A stretch of DNA of 64,000 nt from Ornithodoros turicata. Lineage: Eukaryota; Arthropoda; Arachnida; Ixodida; Argasidae. Below the pieces are notes generated by a model. The model was not told the origin of the DNA, did not search any database, and saw only the letters and a list, made by a program, of their open reading frames with translations. Positions 1 to 10,418 of the stretch are shown here, piece by piece. Numbering within the stretch: the first letter of the stretch is position 1; every line of letters starts with the position of its first letter. A program made the translations under genes and the position numbers. Location: the NCBI RefSeq assembly GCF_037126465.1, contig NC_088206.1:69381687-69445686 (forward strand). The letters run 5' to 3'.

Positions 1-118
1 CAGTGATCAATCTATTAATCACGTAGCAGCATTTCCCCTCAATCAATATGTTACCTCTAAGGAATCCATGAAACATAAATGTTCCATCCACTATGTGGTG
101 CCTAAATGTTTCAAAGAA

Positions 119-314
119 TCACAACTGAAACGTCTGCTCTACTTTGTCGGCTATCATTTCGGCTATGGCTAATGACGAGGTAGCCGCCGGCGAAGGAGCA
201 TTGCGGACGTGCAGTGTTCTCTGCCCCAATTCCCCTGCGCCGCTGTCGAAGACGAAGTCGTCTACGAGGTTGCCGTCACGATCCAGGGCTTGCGCTCGTA
301 CACCTGACGGACCT
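119..314 (-). CDS. L2HGDH: L2HGDH exon 9 (terminal, stop codon)
   Basis: Residues 402-466 and TGA (119-121). Starts [20 protein letters not shown], then [20 protein letters not shown], both diagnostic of the L2HGDH C-terminus, and ends QTFQL. The FAD-binding C-terminal lobe is intact. Confidence 0.95.
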
Positions 315-3300
315 CTGTAATGAAGTGAAATGTGCGTGTTAGCAAAGAATGTTCAAACTTTACTTTTATGTTATTTCTCAAATGAAGCCAATGATAAAGT
401 ATTAGTGTCTCGACGTATTTGTTTGGAACTACAATCTTATGGGTATTGGCACAACCTGTTACTAACAAGCTCTACAAAGTCTGTTCCAGTGAAACAGCCA
501 TTTCTGCTCCGTCACAGCTAAAAGTATGAAAAAAGGCCTTCATGAATTTGAATGACAGGAGTAGATCACTATGGCCCCTTAAGACATGTTATAGGATGCA
601 CAGTGCTGCATGAGAGAATAGAATGCAAAATGGGAGGCTGCTGAAGCACACTAAGTATACCCTGAGACAACATGAGAGCTACAGTCATGAAGCAGTATGT
701 CCGTCAGCAGAGAACGACGTCCATGCACTGAGGGTGTGGCACCACAAGGAGATAAACTCTTTCCAGTTCCACATCAACTATCAGAAAGTGTTGAGCTTAA
801 TATATTTTTACACACTTCTAGTAACCCACATTTTAAAGTATGTCTGATGTGTATATACAGTATATCGATACTTGTGCAAGCTATCATGTTTTTGTGACTT
901 ATCCCTGGTGGAAATGGTCTGCAATCCAGTTGCAGTTTTGTGACTGTTATGTGACCAATACTATACGATAGACAATCTACATGTTTATTTGTAAGATAAT
1001 ACTGAGGGTCCGAAGTTGGGGAAGTCGGTACATGACAAGTTCACACCGCCGCAGCCAGAAACACAGACAAAAGGCACACACAAAACAGGACGAACTGCAA
1101 CTCACGACTACTTTACTGTTGAACACACATACACTCTTAAATACCAGAGCAGGCACCTGTTGCCCTATGTATCTGACCTATTTTTTTAGATAACAAAATT
1201 CCTCCTGTATGAGGGCGATAGAGGGAGCGCTGACACATTTTTCTCCTTTTTCCTCAATCAAGAATGCTTCGTATATCTCTCGATCCTGCTGTGATCGGAG
1301 ATTAATTTCTATTGAAGTTTTATCAAAGGCAGGCGAGCATCCACATCTATCGCAGTGGAATGCGTGTGTATTGTGTGTGCCTTTTGTCTGTGTTTCTGGC
1401 TGCGGCGGTGTGAACTTGTAAGATAATAACTTCACCTCTTTTCTGTTGAGAAACTTGATTTCACAGTGGCGTTTGAATCTTACTGCTGGTGCTTTTTCTG
1501 CAACTACCTTTCGTTAGTCAGAGATGCAAGTCGGTGTCGTGAGGTCTTAAGCGTTGCATTTGTCCTTCCGTGTTTCGTTGCCTCATCTGCTCCTACATTA
1601 CTGCTTACTGTGTATTCATGTGCGCATCTGCATGGAATATTCTAATGGAAGGAAAGGCAAGAAAATTGCCCAGGAAATTCCAAAGCCCCTCCGGTTGAAT
1701 ATTCAAAAAGTGCGGGAATATGAGGAATTTCGTCCTGCGCACGTAGCAGACGACACTACCTGCTGGAACATCTGTGTCTGCTGTCTGCTACGGAATATCT
1801 TGTGCCTGAGCTGCGCGATACTCCTCATGGTTACAAGAGGTTGAAAAGACATGACATTGACAGCAGGAAGGTATGACTTCTTGCGCATCTTCCACCGGAG
1901 TATTCTTGGGAATGTCGCGCGCGTAAATAATACCCCTGTCACACGGGCAGTCTTCAACGATCATTGAAACCAATGACCATTGAAAATGCGTGTAATAACA
2001 CCAAGCGCGTGACGTGTCAACTTCCCAAAGAGTATTGGATTCAATGTCCCCCAACAGGTTGACACGTTACATGCAAGGTGGCGCTACACGCATTTTCAAT
2101 GACGATTGGTTTCAATGATCATCGAAGACTACCCGTGTGACAGGGGTATTACTCAGTTAGCATAAAGGCCAACCTCCACGGAGCGAATCCGCAGCGAAAA
2201 AGTAGCAAGCATCGCAAGGCGTCAAAACTGTGAGTGTTCTGCGGCAATCTGGCCATGCCAGATATTTTCACAGCGTCCGCGGAATCCGGAAGGGTCAACT
2301 GCAGATGAACACGGGTCCGGCCAATCAGAGCGCACTTCTGCTACGATTTGATGCACCACCTACATTTCGTCTGCTCTCCTCAGTCGTCGTCGTCTGCTAG
2401 CTGCCTAGCCTACTGCCCCGCTAGAACGCCAGGCATTTTCTGCCGAGAAACACCTTTTCCTTTAGCGGTATTGAACGTGCTTTTCGGCACAATACTGGAT
2501 ACCGTTTTTTAGACAGATGTCAGGCTCAGTTATAGAGTTTTGGAATTACTGATTTCACTAAGCTCTCACTTTGTGCTCTAACAACAGTGACATTGGAGCA
2601 GGATTCTCTGGCTGTAACCTGTAACTGTAACCTATAACACAGGCGTATTACCTTGTGACATCTTCAAACTTGAGCTTAGGAATGTATCTTTGGAGCTGTT
2701 TAACCTGTGCACGGATAAAGATGCCTTTGTAGTATTCCTTGATGCCGTAGCCCAAATGCTTCATGGCTAGTTTTCTCAGCCCCCTATAAGAACGAGTGAT
2801 AGCATGTGACAAATTATGTGGCACAGCAAACTTACAGCCAGACATACCCCTGTTACACTAGCGCTCTCAACCACAGTTGATTTGAAAAATAGAAGCAGTA
2901 GTAAAAGGTAGAGTTGCGTAGAAAATCCTTCCAACACACAATAACGCACATCCTTGGGGCATTACACACCTCTGGAAAGTATCTAAAGCGTTATCATGTT
3001 TTGACGACGTAATACTTGAAATTGTTACATGTTCTGGAGTTCCACTATTTGCTCGTCAGGCAACACTGCAAGTGATGCTCTTAACTAAGCTCAACGCTTC
3101 AATGCTCAGCGATTTCGCTCCTCAGTTCACTCGTCCGTGGTTAAGTCAGTCAATTGTGATTGACTCAACCGCGGTTGAGAAAGCTAGTGTAACTAGGGTA
3201 TAAGCGTTCAAAATTGTGAAGAGAGCTGATTATAAAGGGATAGCCTGTCTGATTAGTTGACATTGGAATCTAGGGCATCATAAGATGTGTTCCAGTCAAC

Positions 3301-6300
3301 AATACAGCCAACACTAGATTTGGGCTTGCTATAATTGGGGTTCCGACTTTTCGGAGTTTTCATTTGGCAAAAATTGGGAGGTGCCCACCAAGTCCTCAAT
3401 TTCTGGAAAATTTTAAGTCTTTCGAATGTTCTCTGAAAGGTAAGTCCAAAAAAGTAAAAAATCTTCCAGCAATGGAAACATCAAGTTTCGACGAGCACCC
3501 CGATCATTGCCAAGTGAAAACACCGAAAAGTTGGGAACCTAGCTATAGCCAAACAATTTCACAAGTAGGAAATACGATTGCATAAAAATACATCCTATCA
3601 AAATAGGTTTCACAGGAGATAATATCTTTATGGCATGTTTAAAGGGAGACTCTACACCAAAAACATGTTGAAGTAACAGTACGACATCAATCCATATCGT
3701 ATGAGGTTTCACTGGACAGAACTTCTCATCTCAAGGTGGCACAGATAATTAGAAAACGAATATATTTTCCTCTGATTGATTCAGCACTCCTCCACGGAAG
3801 AACGGCCCGGCAACACTGGGCTTCACCTCACCGGTATTCTTCACGTGCGCCTTTCTGTAGGTTCTGTTCTACCAGTGGAGCACTTTACAACGAGACTCAT
3901 AATCAATGTCGCACGAGGAAGTTACCAAGTGCGTGTCCGAAACCAAGCAAACAGACGACGCCCCGCATGAGACTACCTGTGACATCACACAGGATCCAGG
4001 AGCTGGAGAGTGGGGCCAACGCCACCTAGATACAGAAGGCCTGCTTATTGCCTACTCTCCCTCCTTCGCTATGTGGAGATATATAGTCAGAATTCGTCTG
4101 CTACTGCAATTTGCCGTTCTGCGAATTCAAGAACCCGCAAGTGATTGCAGCTTACTTGGAACCTGCAGACCCGAATATTTAGACAAAAAGTGCAACACGC
4201 TTTCCAGAAAATCAGTTTTGAAAACGACTGGGGCCATTTTGCGCTTTATCTTTAAGTTTTCACATTTAGTACGCGGGGACGTTCAATCACCAGTAGCAGA
4301 CGACAGTGCTTCGTCTTCGTGGCCACGATCGGTGGAAACACTTTCGTGATTGGCTGCCGCCGTTGAAAACACAATCCTGATTGGCTGACTATTAGCTGTT
4401 ACGTCACGTCGACCAGTAAGCGGGCTTCCTTTATCTAGGTGGTGTCGGTGGAGCCTCCTGGAGTTTTGGTTTCGATATACACTTTCCAGCTCTTATGGTA
4501 ACTAAGGAGTCTGCAACCGCCAAACCAACTTTGTTTCTCACTTCTGAAAAATGTACCAAACTAATTTACACAGTCACTACAACAATTCTGAACCATCCCT
4601 GAGTCTCCCTTTAAGCCAAATCTCCAGCTAAACAAACGTCCTCCAGTATGTACAGCCGCACCTTTTTTTCTACGATGCTACAAAGCAATTCCTAACCTGT
4701 ATTTGATGGCTTCAAAGAGCTCTGGCAAATTAATGTCTGTATAACGATAACCCTCCCGTCTGAAGGCGAGGACTGCGTTTGGACCTAAGATCACCCGCCC
4801 GTCCATTCTCGGAGTGTAGTGGACGCCGAGGAACGGAAACCTGGGATCCGGAACCTGGATAAAGTAATGGAACGAGAAAAGATGTGATACAGCGAGGTTG
4901 CATCCCCCCCATCCGTGTGCTTTGGCAAGAATATCTTACCGGGTAGATGTTTCCATTTACGAGGTTGCTCTTCTCGGGCTTGAGGAGCAAGTATTCGCCG
5001 CGGAACGGCAGAATTCGAGGTTCAGGATCACATCCGGACATCTGGGCGAGCTTGTCCGAGTATAGTCCGGCACACGTCACGAGGTAGCGACATCGAACTG
5101 CCTACGGATTTATGATTTATGTGACTCGTATCCAAACTATAGTATCTGGAATACTACGACGGGCAGGCTGCTTTTGACTTGATCGGACAAGATCACAAGG
5201 TTCCAGAAGCAGGATTGAAGTATATAAAGGAGAATATATTGTTTATTTATATATATTCTTTCTTTATATAATATATAAAAGGAAAGGGATTGAAATATAA
5301 ATAGCAAACATTTGAGGGTGATTCAAGTGAAGATCACGAATGTGTGAATAAGCAGGTCTGGCCACACTGCCCCAAAGCAAGCAACCACTAGAGATGATGC
5401 ATAATGAGATGGTCGTTTTTTCGAAAGTGTGCATGAAAAAGAAATGTTCTATCATGTTTCTCACCGTGGCAGGTACACCATTGGCGTAAGCTCGTTAGTC
5501 ACTAACATTGAGGGTGATAATCACGAAAAATATACACACATAGTTCCATTTGCCCTTTTTCATTTTAATAACCCTTGTGTTTGCATCTTGTACTTAAAGA
5601 CGTTGCACGGGATTGCATTTATATTGATACTCAAACGGCAAAATTTAGTATTTATTTGCTTAAATATTCTACAAATAAATGAGCTACACCATGCATTGTC
5701 AGTTGCTTACCTCACGATCGCTTGCAACATGCACTGGATGTGTGAGGCCTGCTTCTTTAGCAGATCGCTGGCTTTCCGCTACGATAGACAGCTTTCTGAC
5801 GGGAAAGTTGAGGACGACATCTCCTCCCAGTTCCTGAAAATCTTTTCCGTAACTGCGTGCTACTAGGCCCCAGTCGACGATGCCTGTATGTGGAGACCAC
5901 AGTGCTTCAATGCCCTGCAGGAAACAGAAAACTCTTTACAGGTTATCATGTCAGTCGGGTATCATGGTTATTGCTTCACGCTTTAAGTGATGCAAACAGA
6001 GATATCAACAACGTTGAAATTTGATTTAAAAAGTGACGATTCATGTTTGTTGTGACCACGACCTACTAGATCATAACGACCATGTCATACTCAACCCTTC
6101 CCAGCACCGCATTTGGAAGCTAGTGGTGGCGCTACTCATCGGCCCGGTTATTGCTTCCTCAACTTCTACAATACTTTTTACTTCAGCTTACCTTAGTATT
6201 TTTGTACAAGCTGTCGATATCCCACAGGAGATGCTTCTTTCTAAAGTTAATTCATCATAATTCTGGGCGTTTTCATGCTGTCGTCTGCTACAGTAGTCTT

Positions 6301-9300
6301 ACATCTGCTTCTGCGCGTTCAAAATTCAAATTTCCATTGTCCAGTCACGATGTAGATCTCGTGGGCCAATGAGTAGTGCCCCCTAGCGGATCGTGCAGAC
6401 GGGCTCCTCAAAGGGGTTGCCAATTATGACATGGTCGTTATATAATCAAGTAAGTCGTGGTTGTGACAAGTTATGATCATGACTGTGACATGGTGGCCAG
6501 TGCGTGGGTTCATTTTTGTCCATCAGAGGTGCTTTAAGAAGGCGACGACGCACGTCAGCAAATTGTACCATGCCACTAAGTTGATATAGTGTCATAGGCC
6601 ATGTTCAAGCCCACAACCATGGAATCATGTTTCTACTAGTAAAATCTTGAACCTGTTCCTGTGCTGCATATTTACTATGAATCTACACCAACTACCATGC
6701 ACTCATTCCATCATGGAATCACTAGGCAGCAATGTTATCAACTGATCGTCTGAAGCTGGTCATGTGAGATCAACCGTAATGCCCGACAGATATGAAGCCT
6801 CGCTAATGGCTTTCTTCCATTATATTTAATTTTTTTCTTAAAACTGAGATGGCAACAACGATTTACTGGTCAAGCTTTTACGTGCTGCTTTCCAGTCCAC
6901 TTTCTAATCCAGTACACTGTGATGCTACTTTCATTACCTTTAAGTACTGCACACCATTATTTTTTTTTATTATCAGTCATTGAAAGGACAGACAAAGAGT
7001 GAAAGGGCAGACATACGGTGCAGTTGGGTTCCACTTGTCTGATCTCTTCGGCGTCTACACGTTTGAGGTCCTTAACATTGTTCTTGATGCCGCGTTCCTG
7101 GAGGACATCCAGACGAGGTATTTCATCTGGCGTAACCGCAACGATCAGCTGGAAGACGTGAGACGTTCCCACATGTTTATCTGCAGTCATACAACATTTG
7201 GCCACAACGAGAACTCTCCACAGAAACTCCATGCAAAAGAGGGCCACAGTGTTGACTAGAGATGCGAAGCCCCGGAAAAGAAACCCGAAAATTTTGGGGG
7301 AAAAACAGTTTTTTTGTTTTTTTTTCCTCGTCTCCGGAAAAATAGCCCAAAATTTCCAGGCGACAAAATTCAAAAATGTTAATTTTCGTGCCTTTGATGC
7401 TTTTCAACCCATCAACAGTGCCTTAGGTGCCTCTAATCTGCCAACAACCACCAACTTAGTGCTCCATCTGGCCACTCCAAGCGATCACCATCGCGTTGAC
7501 ATAATGTCGGAGTTCTGGTCGGAGTGGACGGGTTGTTCGAATTGCCTATCGCTGAGTAGACAGGAGTCTCATGGGATGCTCTGCTCTGCATTTATGCCTA
7601 GAGGATGAACACTACTAAAGCTTCTAGCTCATTGTATGCTGTGGTTTGGCCGGCAATGCTTCGACTCAGCAGTAACCACATTTTTTTTTCCTTTTTTTCC
7701 AATTTTTTGGAAAAAAAAAACTGAAAGAACCGTTTTTTTTCGAGCGATTCAAAATTTACGTAAATTTTGCATCTCTAATGTTGACTGAAGCAAGATAACA
7801 AAAAGCATAACAAAGCAAAATTTCCGGAAATTTTGCATCTCTAGTGTTGACTGAAGCAAGATGATAAGGGTTCAAATAACCCATGATGAAACAAGCTTGA
7901 GCATGGGCTACCACAAACATACACAACGAATAAGGACATCTGATGCAATGTGAAAGGATGCAGTGCTGGTGTCGTACCTTTCCACACTTCTTGTACGGGA
8001 TGTTGTGGTCGTCAAAGTACTTGTACGAGAGTTCAAGACCACGCACACATAACCGGGCTTTGAGGGACCCGGGAACGTAGTATATGCCCGCATGGATGAC
8101 ACCACTGTTGTGTCCGCTTTGGTGGGCGGCTGAAATGAGGAAAGGTGGTTGGATGGTCCATGAACATGTACGTCAAGGTGTCACACAGATGTAGCGAGTG
8201 AATATTGAGTGTAGCGTGTGCAGATCCTCGTGTTTTAGGGTTGGACCCACTAAAAGAAACTGTTTTTACCCTCCAGAAAAAAACCTAAAACTTTTCGGGT
8301 TCCTTTTCTATTCATTTTTTTCAAGCTGAAAATGTGCTCTTTGACGTGAGACTCCTAGATTTCACCCTGTTCTACCTCATCCAACAGAAACACAAAGGTG
8401 TAAGTAGGCATAGTTGAGGCTTCCATGAGGCAATACTAAAGTCAATGCTACAGTTCATGACATTAAATGATGAAACAGTTTATAAACGCCGGCGTTGCGC
8501 TCTCTTCGAGACCCTGTATCACTTCCGACCATGTAAACAAGGTATCTACCTCCATAATATAAAAGCAAAAGTGAGGGAGAAAAGCTGTAGTTTCACTTCC
8601 ACACATATAGTACAGCTCGAATCATAGTTAACTTGAACGACATTCCGGGCTGCAGACCTGCTTAGTGCTCAGTAGAAATAAATGGCAGATTGTATTTTTT
8701 TTTTCTTTCACAGTTATTTATTTTTGTATTTATATTTATTTATGTGTATTTATACTTATATTTTTTACAGCTATTTATAGTTAGAGGGGACCCTCTTTTT
8801 TTTCTCTCTCTCGCAAGCTACTTCCGAGTGGAGAGTTCGGGTAGCGAAAAAGAATAAAAAAACATGTGCTCACCAAGGACATGTTCTTTTTCAACTATTG
8901 CAAACTTGAGTTTGGGATGTCTTTTTATAAGTTCTCGAGCAGTAGCAGTTCCAACGATGCCTCCTCCTACGATGACAATGTCATATTCTTTCTCTGTGTA
9001 ATCACTGCGAAGAGGAAGGGAAATTACACGTAGATTAGACACACCCTTGTTCTTTCACGGAACTGATGAGCCGCCACTGGCAAATATATATATTTTTTTC
9101 CACGTTGATTCTAATCAAACTAATGCTACTTGCTGCCTCACAGGTGGTATTTTCTGTCGTCTAAGCAGCGTATGCAATCCGGTCAAGGTCAGAAGAAACA
9201 AACTTATCTTTCGAATGAGATTACGATATCTCACGCATACATCGGTGGAAGCCGTGCCAAGTTGTACAGTAAGGTCACTTTTTGAGAAATCTGGCAACTA

Positions 9301-9459
9301 CAACAGAACAACCTCTTCTTCTCACCTATTTAGTGCGTATGTGCGCCGTGAAACTTCATTGGACAGTAAGTAAATCGATGACTTTTGACTAGAACGCGAA
9401 ACATAGTTCGACAACTTCGAAACACAAAGGGGAGACCGAAACCACATGCGCGCTGCCAT
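119..9459 (-). CDS. L2HGDH: L-2-hydroxyglutarate dehydrogenase, mitochondrial (complete, 9 exons)
   Basis: FAD-dependent mitochondrial enzyme that oxidises L-2-hydroxyglutarate to 2-oxoglutarate, a metabolite-repair reaction. Coding exons, in minus-strand order: 9459-9326, 9004-8874, 8129-7978, 7148-7017, 5914-5711, 5101-4940, 4854-4697, 2783-2652, 314-119. They sum to 1401 nt, giving 466 residues plus TGA, close to the vertebrate length. All eight introns are GT..AG and the phases join without a break. Residues 1-45 are basic and Ser-rich with one acidic residue, like a mitochondrial targeting sequence. The dinucleotide-binding GGGIVG is at 58-63, [11 protein letters not shown] at 91-101, TPRMDG and [15 protein letters not shown] in exon 7, and the family C-terminal RAQALDRDG and [13 protein letters not shown] in exon 9. 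The start at 9459 is preferred because it has G at -3 and +4 and yields a targeting peptide; an in-frame upstream ATG at 9579 would add 40 residues. No polyadenylation signal is visible before the window edge. Confidence 0.95.
315..2651 (-). other. L2HGDH intron 8
   Basis: Non-coding interval between exons 8 and 9. It holds the small foldback element at 1929-2150, two copies of the GTCGTCTGC word (1746, 2389) and otherwise unremarkable sequence. Short open frames here lack any recognisable motif. Confidence 0.85.
1929..2150. mobile_element. Foldback MITE, TACCCCTGTCACACGGGC family
   Basis: About 65-bp inverted arms: left starts AATACCCCTGTCACACGGGC and right ends with its complement (GTGTGACAGGGGTATT). 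The match continues through the CAATGATCATTGAA-like segment to TACACGCATTTTC. The centre of roughly 90 bp is unique. No coding capacity. The family's terminal sequence recurs at 2844-3202 and 61383-61966. Confidence 0.85.
2652..2783 (-). CDS. L2HGDH: L2HGDH exon 8
   Basis: Codes [18 protein letters not shown] and [13 protein letters not shown]. Acceptor tcttatag, donor AG|gtaata. A small inverted-repeat element (2844-3202) begins only about 60 bp upstream in the intron. Confidence 0.9.
2844..3202. mobile_element. Non-autonomous inverted-repeat element, related TACCCCTGT terminus
   Basis: Left end ATACCCCTGTTACACTAGC then CTCAACCACAGTTGA; right end CAACCGCGGTTGAG then CTAGTGTAACTAGGGTAT. Arms of about 36 bp with several mismatches. 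Length about 360 bp, no open frame. Lies in L2HGDH intron 7, about 60 bp from exon 8. Confidence 0.75.
3329..3545. mobile_element. Short inverted-repeat element (MITE)
   Basis: Left arm GGGTTCCGACTTTTCGGAG followed by TTTTCATTTGGCA is matched in inverse by TGCCAAGTGAAAACACC and GAAAAGTTGGGAACC on the right; flanking CTATA/TATAG also pairs. About 215 bp, in L2HGDH intron 7. Confidence 0.65.
3639..4614. mobile_element. TTAA-flanked non-autonomous DNA transposon (about 970 bp)
   Basis: Begins TTAAAGGGAGACTC (3639) and ends with the exact complement GAGTCTCCCTTTAA (4614). Inverted termini next to a duplicated TTAA are the hallmark of piggyBac-type insertion. The interior carries no transposase. 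It includes one exact GCAGACGAC word (4296-4304). Sits in L2HGDH intron 7, 83 bp from the exon 7 donor. Confidence 0.75.
4697..4854 (-). CDS. L2HGDH: L2HGDH exon 7
   Basis: Residues 306-357 plus two bases: [19 protein letters not shown], then [15 protein letters not shown], a signature near the catalytic face in this oxidoreductase family. Ends at AG|gttagg; the Arg codon is completed in exon 8. Confidence 0.94.
4940..5101 (-). CDS. L2HGDH: L2HGDH exon 6
   Basis: Residues 252-305 (54 codons). Contains [15 protein letters not shown] (second FAD-contact region) and [19 protein letters not shown], ending GNIYP before gtaagata. The acceptor choice (tag|GCAGTTCG) keeps the frame; an alternative AG lies four bases downstream and would break it. 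Confidence 0.92.
5711..5914 (-). CDS. L2HGDH: L2HGDH exon 5
   Basis: Residues 184-251 (68 codons, phase 0 at both ends). Contains [16 protein letters not shown] and the [14 protein letters not shown] segment, matching the family's substrate-domain strand order. Acceptor cctgcag, donor gtaagc. Confidence 0.92.
7017..7148 (-). CDS. L2HGDH: L2HGDH exon 4
   Basis: Residues 140-183 (44 codons, phase 0 at both ends): [16 protein letters not shown] through RQVEPNCT. Acceptor ttccag, donor gtatgt. The hAT-type element in the preceding intron ends about 110 bp from this exon. Confidence 0.92.
7257..7777. mobile_element. hAT-type non-autonomous element, copy 1 (521 bp)
   Basis: Termini TAGAGATGCGAAGCCCCGG and AAATTTTGCATCTCTA, flanked by an 8-bp target duplication with one mismatch (gtgttgac at 7249-7256, atgttgac at 7778-7785). 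The whole interior matches, in inverse orientation, the element at 45300-45824. No transposase. It makes up most of L2HGDH intron 3. Confidence 0.9.
7778..7862. repeat. Duplicated insertion-site segment with a second, solo hAT end
   Basis: The flank TGTTGACTGAAGCAAGAT occurs twice, at about 7779 and 7844. Between the copies is a second element end, AAATTTCCGGAAATTTTGC then ATCTCTA. That end matches a terminus of the 45300-45824 copy better than copy 1's own end. It looks like a remnant of another insertion or an aberrant transposition at the same spot. Confidence 0.7.
7978..8129 (-). CDS. L2HGDH: L2HGDH exon 3
   Basis: Residues 89-139. Contains [16 protein letters not shown], the most conserved stretch of the L2HGDH/LhgO family, and ends in YKKCGK before gtacgac. 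Acceptor is tttcag. Confidence 0.93.
8690..8790. repeat. AT-rich low-complexity tract
   Basis: Degenerate TTATTTAT / TATTTATA runs in L2HGDH intron 2, shortly downstream of exon 2 in the direction of transcription. Nothing else is seen. Confidence 0.7.
8874..9004 (-). CDS. L2HGDH: L2HGDH exon 2 (FAD-binding Rossmann motif)
   Basis: Residues 45-88 plus one base. Carries [19 protein letters not shown], the N-terminal beta-alpha-beta FAD-binding fold, followed by the acidic FAD-ribose contact in AIVEKE. The acceptor follows a pyrimidine-rich stretch (ttcccttcctcttcgcag). Confidence 0.93.
9326..9459 (-). CDS. L2HGDH: L2HGDH exon 1 (start codon, transit peptide)
   Basis: Encodes residues 1-44 and two bases of codon 45. 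It begins [12 protein letters not shown] and ends RRTYALN before donor AG|gtgagaag. Rich in Arg and Ser, consistent with mitochondrial import. The first exon is the least conserved in the family, so it was placed by splice-phase fit (AG + T = Ser) to exon 2. Confidence 0.8.
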
Positions 9460-9623
9460 CTCCAAAACAACGACCACGGCGCCCTCTTCACCACGTGATA
9501 GACGCTCAAACCCGCGCATGCTCAGTAACTCCCGCGCCTCACGAGTGTCGTCTGCGAGCGAAGTTTTTGCCGCGCTCATTCGGTACGAGTCTGTGATGGG
9601 TTGCGGTAGTCGCGGTCGCTGTC
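9460..9623. promoter_or_regulatory. Divergent (bidirectional) promoter of L2HGDH and TRIM9
   Basis: Only 164 bp separate the proposed L2HGDH start (9459, minus) from the TRIM9 start (9624, plus), so both transcription starts and 5'UTRs must lie in or overlap this CpG-rich stretch. Visible candidate sites are an E-box CACGTG at 9492-9497, a GCGCATGC-type NRF1-like half site near 9514, and one copy of the window-wide nonamer GTCGTCTGC at 9547-9555. No TATA box is seen. If L2HGDH instead starts at 9579, the spacing shrinks to 44 bp. Promoter function is inferred from gene layout. Confidence 0.65.
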
Positions 9624-10418
9624 ATGGAGGATGAGCTTAAATGCCCGATTTGCAAGCATTTTTACACCAACCCCGTCCTGCTACCATGTTCGCACTCACT
9701 GTGCCTCAATTGCGCGCTCAACAGCCAGCAACCGGTGAACAGCTCGACGAATGCCCCTCAACAAGCAGACGACAGCATCAACGGAATTTCCTCTACGGAA
9801 ATCAACACTGCCGCCGATTACCCGGATGGGGATAAAGTCAGTCTTCTCAGTGAAACTGACAGTGGTGTGGTCTGCACGAGTCGGCCGAACTCGTATGTGG
9901 GAACGCCGAACATCCAGGGAATACTTTTCCCACCGTTGCAAAGTTCGGCGGCGTTCTCCTCGCTCACATGCCCGGAGTGTCACAAAGTGGTTTACTTCGA
10001 CGAGAATGGGGCGCATAACCTGTGTAAGAACCGGGCACTGCAAAATATTGTAGATAAGTACGGTGAAACGCGGCGTCTGCCCGTGAGTTGCCAGTTGTGT
10101 GAAGGTGATGACCCCAAGGAAGCGTCGGTTATGTGTGAGCAGTGTGAAGTGTTCTACTGCGATGTCTGCCGAGATAATTGTCATCCAGCAAGAGGGCCGT
10201 TAGCGAAACACTCGCTTGTCGAGCCTCAGCAGGGGAAGAAAGCTTTGAAAGCGAAGGCACAGGGCGCGCGGGACGCCAAGTGTGGTGAACATGCCGACGA
10301 GGGGCTCAGCATGTACTGCATGCTGTGCAAGACTTCTGTGTGTGTGTTGTGTCTGCAAGAGGGTAGACATGCAAGTCACGACGTCCAAGCGCTCGGCTCC
10401 ATGTGCAAGGCTCAAAAG
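9624..10418 (+). CDS. TRIM9: TRIM9-type E3 ubiquitin ligase, first coding exon (5' part only)
   Basis: RING finger/B-box E3 ligase of the class I TRIM family, known for roles in axon guidance and vesicle release. The exon gives 265 codons ending CKAQK at donor AAAAG|gttagt; the open frame beyond 10418 is intronic. RING: C7-C10, C22-S-H24, C27-C30, then a poorly conserved insert (31-112) before the last pair C116-C119, the split RING typical of TRIM9/TRIM67. B-box 1 is at 156-196 (CQLC, CEQC, YCDVC, CH, KH). B-box 2 is at 220-252 (CGEH, CMLC, CVLC, H249-H252), followed by the family's DVQALG and CKAQK. The coiled coil, COS box, FN3 and SPRY domains must lie on later exons, which I did not find in the window. 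TRIM67 is the alternative; TRIM9 is preferred because most invertebrates have one gene. Confidence 0.9.

Noticed and set aside
9696..10184. 162-codon minus-strand open frame opposite TRIM9
   Set aside because: Antisense shadow of the conserved TRIM9 exon.
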